This document shows positions 32,824-36,003 of a stretch of 36,003 nucleotides of DNA, one piece after another. Made by a program: the position numbers and the translations under genes. Source of the stretch: Achromobacter sp. Bel. GTDB lineage: Bacteria > Pseudomonadota > Gammaproteobacteria > Burkholderiales > Burkholderiaceae_B. The notes below the pieces were generated by a model. It saw only the letters and a list, made by a program, of their open reading frames with translations. It was not told the DNA's origin and made no database searches. The first letter of the stretch is position 1, and each line of letters opens with the position of its first letter. The stretch is from positions 1 to 36,003 of the forward strand of contig NZ_JABBJN010000061.1 in the NCBI RefSeq assembly GCF_012928505.1, written 5' to 3'.

Positions 32824-33447
32824 GTGTCCCTCCTACATCGCGCCTCCTTCCTTACCTCCGCAGCTCGCCTCGACCAGTTGCCGGCCGCCGGCGCTCCCGA
32901 GGTCTGCTTTGTCGGCCGCTCGAACGCCGGCAAATCCACGGCCATCAACGTGCTGTGCAACCAGCGCCGCCTTGCCTTCTCGAGCAAGACGCCGGGCCGC
33001 ACGCGCTTGATCAATATGTTCGGCTTGCCCGACCCGCTGGATCCGGAAGGCCACATCGGTTTTCTCGTCGACCTGCCCGGCTACGGGTACGCGTCGGTCG
33101 CCCGCAACGAAAAAGAAAAATGGGCCGACATCCTCGGCGGCTACCTGCGCGACCGCGAATCGCTGGCCGGCATCGTGCTGCTGATCGACATCCGCCGCGG
33201 CGTCACCGAACTGGACCGCCGCCTGGCCAACTTCATCGCCCCCACCGGACGCCCTGTGCTGGCGCTGCTGACCAAGGCCGACAAGCTGCCTTACGGCCAG
33301 CGCATGCGCACCGTCTTCTCGGTCCGCAAGGACCTGGCGGACATCGGCGCCCTGCACACCATTCCTTTCTCGGCGCCCGAGCGCATCGGTCTGGAAGAAG
33401 CCGGCGCCCATATTGAAAATTGGATTTCTCCCAAGGTCGTACCATGA
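32824..33447 (+). CDS. engB: EngB (YihA/YsxC), ribosome-assembly GTPase
   Basis: The product is 207 residues from a GTG at 32824, giving the canonical N-terminus SLLHRASFLTSAARLDQLP. G-motifs are intact: G1 GRSNAGKS (31-38), G2 region TPGRT, G3 DLPGYG and G4 TKADK. EngB is an essential GTPase of 50S ribosomal subunit assembly. A longer reading from ATG 32662 adds 54 non-conserved residues across the promoter region and is rejected. The stop overlaps the hemB start (ATGA), a translational coupling of ribosome assembly and heme synthesis genes. Confidence 0.95.
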   Translation: MSLLHRASFLTSAARLDQLPAAGAPEVCFVGRSNAGKSTAINVLCNQRRLAFSSKTPGRTRLINMFGLPDPLDPEGHIGFLVDLPGYGYASVARNEKEKWADILGGYLRDRESLAGIVLLIDIRRGVTELDRRLANFIAPTGRPVLALLTKADKLPYGQRMRTVFSVRKDLADIGALHTIPFSAPERIGLEEAGAHIENWISPKVVP

Positions 33448-34460
33448 ACCCGCAGATCATCACCCCCGAGTTTCCGGTTTCCCGCCCGCGCCGCCTGCGT
33501 CGCGACGACTTCACCCGCCGCCTGGTGCGCGAAAACGCGCTGACGGTCAATGACCTGATCTACCCCGTCTTCGTGGCCGAAGGCGCGGGCTTGCAGCAGG
33601 CCGTGCCCTCGCTGCCCGGCGTGGTCCGCTATTCGCTGGACACCCTGCTGCCCGTGGCCGAAGAGTGCGTGAACCTGGGCATTCCGGTGCTGGCGCTGTT
33701 CCCCGTCATCGACGCGTCGCTGAAGACGCCCGACGGCATCGAGGCGACCAATCCGCGCGGCCTGATTCCGCGCGTGGTCGGTGAACTGAAGAAGCGTTTT
33801 CCGGAACTCGGCATCCTGTGCGACGTGGCGCTGGATCCCTACACCAGCCACGGCCAGGACGGCGTCATCGACGACAACGGCTACGTAATCAACGAGTTGA
33901 CCGTCGAGATCCTGGTCAAGCAGGCGCTGACGCAAGCCACCGCCGGCGTCGACATGGTCGCGCCCAGCGACATGATGGACGGCCGTATCGGCGCCGTGCG
34001 CCGCGCACTGGAGGCCAACGGCCATATCCACACGCAGATCATGGCGTATTCCGCCAAGTACGCCAGTGCGTTCTACGGCCCGTTCCGCGACGCCGTGGGC
34101 TCGGCCACCAATCTGGGCAAGTCGAACAAAATGGCCTACCAGATGGACCCGGGCAACCTGGACGAAGCGCTGCGCGAAGTGGCCGCCGACCTGCAAGAAG
34201 GCGCCGACATGGTGATGGTGAAGCCGGGCATGCCTTACCTGGACGTGCTGCGCCGCGTGAAGGACACGTTCCGCGTGCCCACCTTCGCCTATCAGGTCAG
34301 CGGCGAATACGCGATGATCAAGGCCGCCGCCGCCAATGGCTGGCTGGACCACGACAAGGTCATGATGGAAGCGCTGCTGGCGTTCAAGCGCGCCGGCGCC
34401 GACGGCATCCTGACGTACTTCGCGATCGAAGCGGCCAAGCTGCTCAAAGCCCAACGCTGA
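33444..34460 (+). CDS. hemB: HemB, porphobilinogen synthase (delta-aminolevulinate dehydratase)
   Basis: The product is 338 residues from the ATG at 33444, which overlaps the engB stop; AAGGT lies 7 nt upstream. It condenses two 5-aminolevulinate molecules to porphobilinogen in heme synthesis. The two active-site lysines are K205 (MAYSAKYAS) and K260 (MVMVKPGMPYL). The metal loop reads CDVALDPYTSHGQDG: the cysteine triad of zinc-dependent enzymes is replaced by aspartate-type residues, as in the magnesium-dependent Pseudomonas enzyme. Its neighbour cytochrome c4 and the ccs genes use the heme made. Transcription ends at the strong hairpin just downstream. Confidence 0.97.
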   Translation: MNPQIITPEFPVSRPRRLRRDDFTRRLVRENALTVNDLIYPVFVAEGAGLQQAVPSLPGVVRYSLDTLLPVAEECVNLGIPVLALFPVIDASLKTPDGIEATNPRGLIPRVVGELKKRFPELGILCDVALDPYTSHGQDGVIDDNGYVINELTVEILVKQALTQATAGVDMVAPSDMMDGRIGAVRRALEANGHIHTQIMAYSAKYASAFYGPFRDAVGSATNLGKSNKMAYQMDPGNLDEALREVAADLQEGADMVMVKPGMPYLDVLRRVKDTFRVPTFAYQVSGEYAMIKAAAANGWLDHDKVMMEALLAFKRAGADGILTYFAIEAAKLLKAQR

Positions 34461-34469
34461 TCGCGCAAC

Positions 34470-34503
34470 GCCTTGCGGGCCGGGCGTATCCGGCCCGCAA
34501 GGC
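34470..34503 (+). terminator. Strong hairpin terminator after hemB, probably bidirectional
   Basis: A perfect 14-bp inverted repeat (34470-34483 with 34490-34503, loop GCGTAT) begins 9 nt after the hemB stop and is followed by the T-rich CCTCTTCTTTGCCTT. It lies in the 74-nt gap between convergent hemB and the DMT transporter gene, so it can serve both. Confidence 0.9.
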
Positions 34504-34534
34504 GCCCTCTTCTTTGCCTTGTATCCCTTTTGCC

Positions 34535-35473
34535 TTATGCTCGCCCGTTGCGCGGCACGGCAGGCGCCACGCGGCGCAATCCCAACCACGTTCCACCCAG
34601 CACGCAGGCCAGTCCCACGACATGCGTCAGGGTCACGTGCTCGTCCAGGAACAGGGACGCGAACAACAGCCCGAAAATCGGCAGCCAGTTGACGAACAAC
34701 GCGGCGCGGCTGATGCCCAGGCGCGCGATGCCGGCATTCCAGATGATGTTGCTGACGCCCGAAGCGATCACCGCCGAGAACATCAGCACCAGCCAAGGCC
34801 ACCACGTCATCTGCCACGTGCCGGTCTGATACGACGAGGGCGTCATCGCCGCATGCGCCACCAGCATCAGCCCCCCCGCCAGGTACATGTACCAAAGCAT
34901 GCCCAGTGGATCCATGGTGCGCGACATGCGCTGGATGACCAGACCGCCGAACACGAACACCAGCACGGCCACGAACACGACCGCGTCGCCCCAGCCCGTC
35001 AGGCCGAATTGCGCGCCGCTGCCCGCGACCACCATGCCCACGCCCAGCAGCCCCAGCATGGCGCCGGAGATGCGCACCAGCGTCAGTTTTTCACGGTAGA
35101 AGAGGGCGGCCAGCAAGGCCGACAGCAAGGGGCTCGTGGCCATGATCAGCGTGCCGTTGGCCGCCGATGAAAAACGCAGCCCGGACACCAGCGCCACCTG
35201 GTGCGCGTACACCACCAGGAAGCCCGCCAGCGCCACCCAGCCCAGCTCCACGCGGCCCAGCTTGGGAATGCGGCCGCGACGGGCCTTGATGATGAGGGTG
35301 ACGGTGATGAACGCGACGACGATCCGCACGGCGGCCAGCGCCTGGATGTCCATGTGCTGCGTCAGGTACTTGATGGAGACGATGTTCAGGCCCCATGTGG
35401 CCATGACGAACATCAATTGAACATAGATAAGACCGTTCCGGTCTTGGCTTGCATCAACTGTCGTGGACGTCAC
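34535..35473 (-). CDS. DMT superfamily (EamA) transporter
   Basis: The 312-residue protein is a ten-helix EamA-type transporter with two homologous halves: the first includes LMFVMATWGLNIVSIKYL and ALVSGLRFSSAANGTLIMAT, the second MLWYMYLAGGLMLVAHAAM and ISRAALFVNWLPIFGLLFAS with the family's SLFLDEHVTLTHVVG. Such proteins export or import small metabolites; substrate cannot be told. The start is GTG at 35473 with weak upstream complementarity to 16S rRNA. It follows dsbD by 69 nt on the same strand and may be co-transcribed or separated by the hairpin at 35499. Confidence 0.9.
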   Translation of the reverse strand: MTSTTVDASQDRNGLIYVQLMFVMATWGLNIVSIKYLTQHMDIQALAAVRIVVAFITVTLIIKARRGRIPKLGRVELGWVALAGFLVVYAHQVALVSGLRFSSAANGTLIMATSPLLSALLAALFYREKLTLVRISGAMLGLLGVGMVVAGSGAQFGLTGWGDAVVFVAVLVFVFGGLVIQRMSRTMDPLGMLWYMYLAGGLMLVAHAAMTPSSYQTGTWQMTWWPWLVLMFSAVIASGVSNIIWNAGIARLGISRAALFVNWLPIFGLLFASLFLDEHVTLTHVVGLACVLGGTWLGLRRVAPAVPRNGRA

Positions 35474-35498
35474 GGGCGCCGGCCTGAAGGGAGTGGGG

Positions 35499-35518
35499 TG
35501 CGCCGCCCACGCGGCGCA
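35499..35518. other. GC-rich hairpin between dsbD and the DMT transporter gene
   Basis: TGCGCCGC and GCGGCGCA form a perfect 8-bp inverted repeat with loop CCAC, 24 nt after the dsbD stop codon in the direction of transcription. No U-run follows, so termination would be weak or factor-dependent. Confidence 0.45.
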
Positions 35519-35542
35519 GCAGCCATGGTATACGCCCGGGCG

Positions 35543-36003
35543 TCAGCGCACCAGCACCTTGTCCAACGATTCCGTGAAGCGCTTGGCGTCCTGGAAACCC
35601 ACCACGCGGGCGTCCGGCAATTCCTTGCCGCCCGGCTCGAAAAACATGATCCCCGGCGGGCCGAACAAGCGGAAGCGCTTGAGCAGCGCGCGGTCGTCGG
35701 CATTGTTCGCCGTCACGTCCGCCTGCACCAGCAGCATGCCCGACATGCGTTGCGCCACGCCCGGATCGGTGAAGGTGAAGCGTTCCATCTCGCGGCACGA
35801 CACGCACCAGTCGGCGTAGAAATCCAGCATGACCGGCTGGCGGCTTTGCGCCAGCAGCGCGTCCAGCTCGGCGTTGTTGCGCACGCGGGTAAAATGGACT
35901 TCACCGCTGGCGGCCGCGGCGCCCGCCGGCGTGCCGGCGCGCGCCGCCAGATGCGACAACGGTTGCAGCACATCACGTCCGCCGCTGGCCGCGCCGACCA
36001 GCG
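35543..36003 (-). CDS. dsbD: DsbD (thiol:disulfide interchange protein), C-terminal part
   Basis: Only the C-terminal about 153 codons are in the window; the gene continues past the right edge. The visible part starts in the end of the last membrane helix region (LVGAASGGRDVLQPLSHL) and continues with the periplasmic thioredoxin-like domain: VMLDFYADWCVSCREME with redox pair WCVSC, then ADVTANNADDRALLKRF and GPPGIMFFEPGGKEL. DsbD passes electrons from cytoplasmic thioredoxin to periplasmic DsbC and to cytochrome c maturation. That function fits the ccs genes nearby, since System II needs reduced apocytochrome thiols. Frame is open through to the edge. Confidence 0.95.
   Translation of the reverse strand, partial: LVGAASGGRDVLQPLSHLAARAGTPAGAAAASGEVHFTRVRNNAELDALLAQSRQPVMLDFYADWCVSCREMERFTFTDPGVAQRMSGMLLVQADVTANNADDRALLKRFRLFGPPGIMFFEPGGKELPDARVVGFQDAKRFTESLDKVLVR

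Noticed and set aside
1..36003. CRISPR arrays, tRNA/rRNA genes, insertion sequences, integrases
   Set aside because: No regularly spaced repeats, cloverleaf or rRNA-like stretches, transposase or integrase motifs were found on either strand by reading.

Overview
The window is GC-rich and densely packed. Its gene content fits a beta-proteobacterium of the Burkholderiales, most likely Alcaligenaceae (Achromobacter/Bordetella type). The reasons are a TssA-to-ClpV type VI secretion locus carrying TagJ, FHA and TagF genes, lying beside a ccsA/resB - cytochrome c4 - engB - hemB block with System II cytochrome c maturation and a Mg-type HemB. Genus is an inference from family recognition and gene order; no database search was run.

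Positions 1-28306 hold an essentially complete type VI secretion system (T6SS) in four transcription units. (a) Minus strand, 20872 to 9440: tssA, tssB, tssC, hcp, tagJ, tssE, tssF, a DUF3540 gene, tssG, clpV (tail sheath, tube, baseplate and recycling ATPase). (b) Plus strand, 8272-9435: a TssQ-like lipoprotein and an FHA-domain protein. (c) Minus strand, 8152 to beyond the left edge: tssJ, tssK, tssL (with OmpA domain), tssM, tagF and a kinase-like gene (membrane complex plus post-translational control). (d) Plus strand, 21388-28306: vgrG, a small membrane protein, a DUF2169-pentapeptide fusion, a second pentapeptide-repeat protein and a DUF4150 PAAR-like tip protein. Units (a) and (d) diverge from a 515-bp intergenic region that is comparatively AT-rich near tssA. 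All 13 core components TssA-TssM can be assigned.

Positions 28322-36003 are housekeeping: cytochrome c assembly (ccsA, resB), a diheme cytochrome c4, the ribosome-assembly GTPase EngB, porphobilinogen synthase HemB with a strong terminator, a DMT-family transporter, and the C-terminal part of dsbD running off the right edge. Heme synthesis, cytochrome c assembly and periplasmic reductant supply are therefore linked here.

The points most worth a second look are these. The vgrG unit has no recognisable toxin, but two pentapeptide beta-helix proteins and an unassigned membrane-anchored small protein. DUF3540, a usual partner of DUF2169/DUF4150, sits inside the core baseplate operon. The kinase-like protein lacks an N-lobe and catalytic motifs, and the FHA domain has lost most phosphothreonine-contact residues. 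Together these last two suggest that the threonine-phosphorylation switch known from other T6SSs has decayed or been repurposed here.
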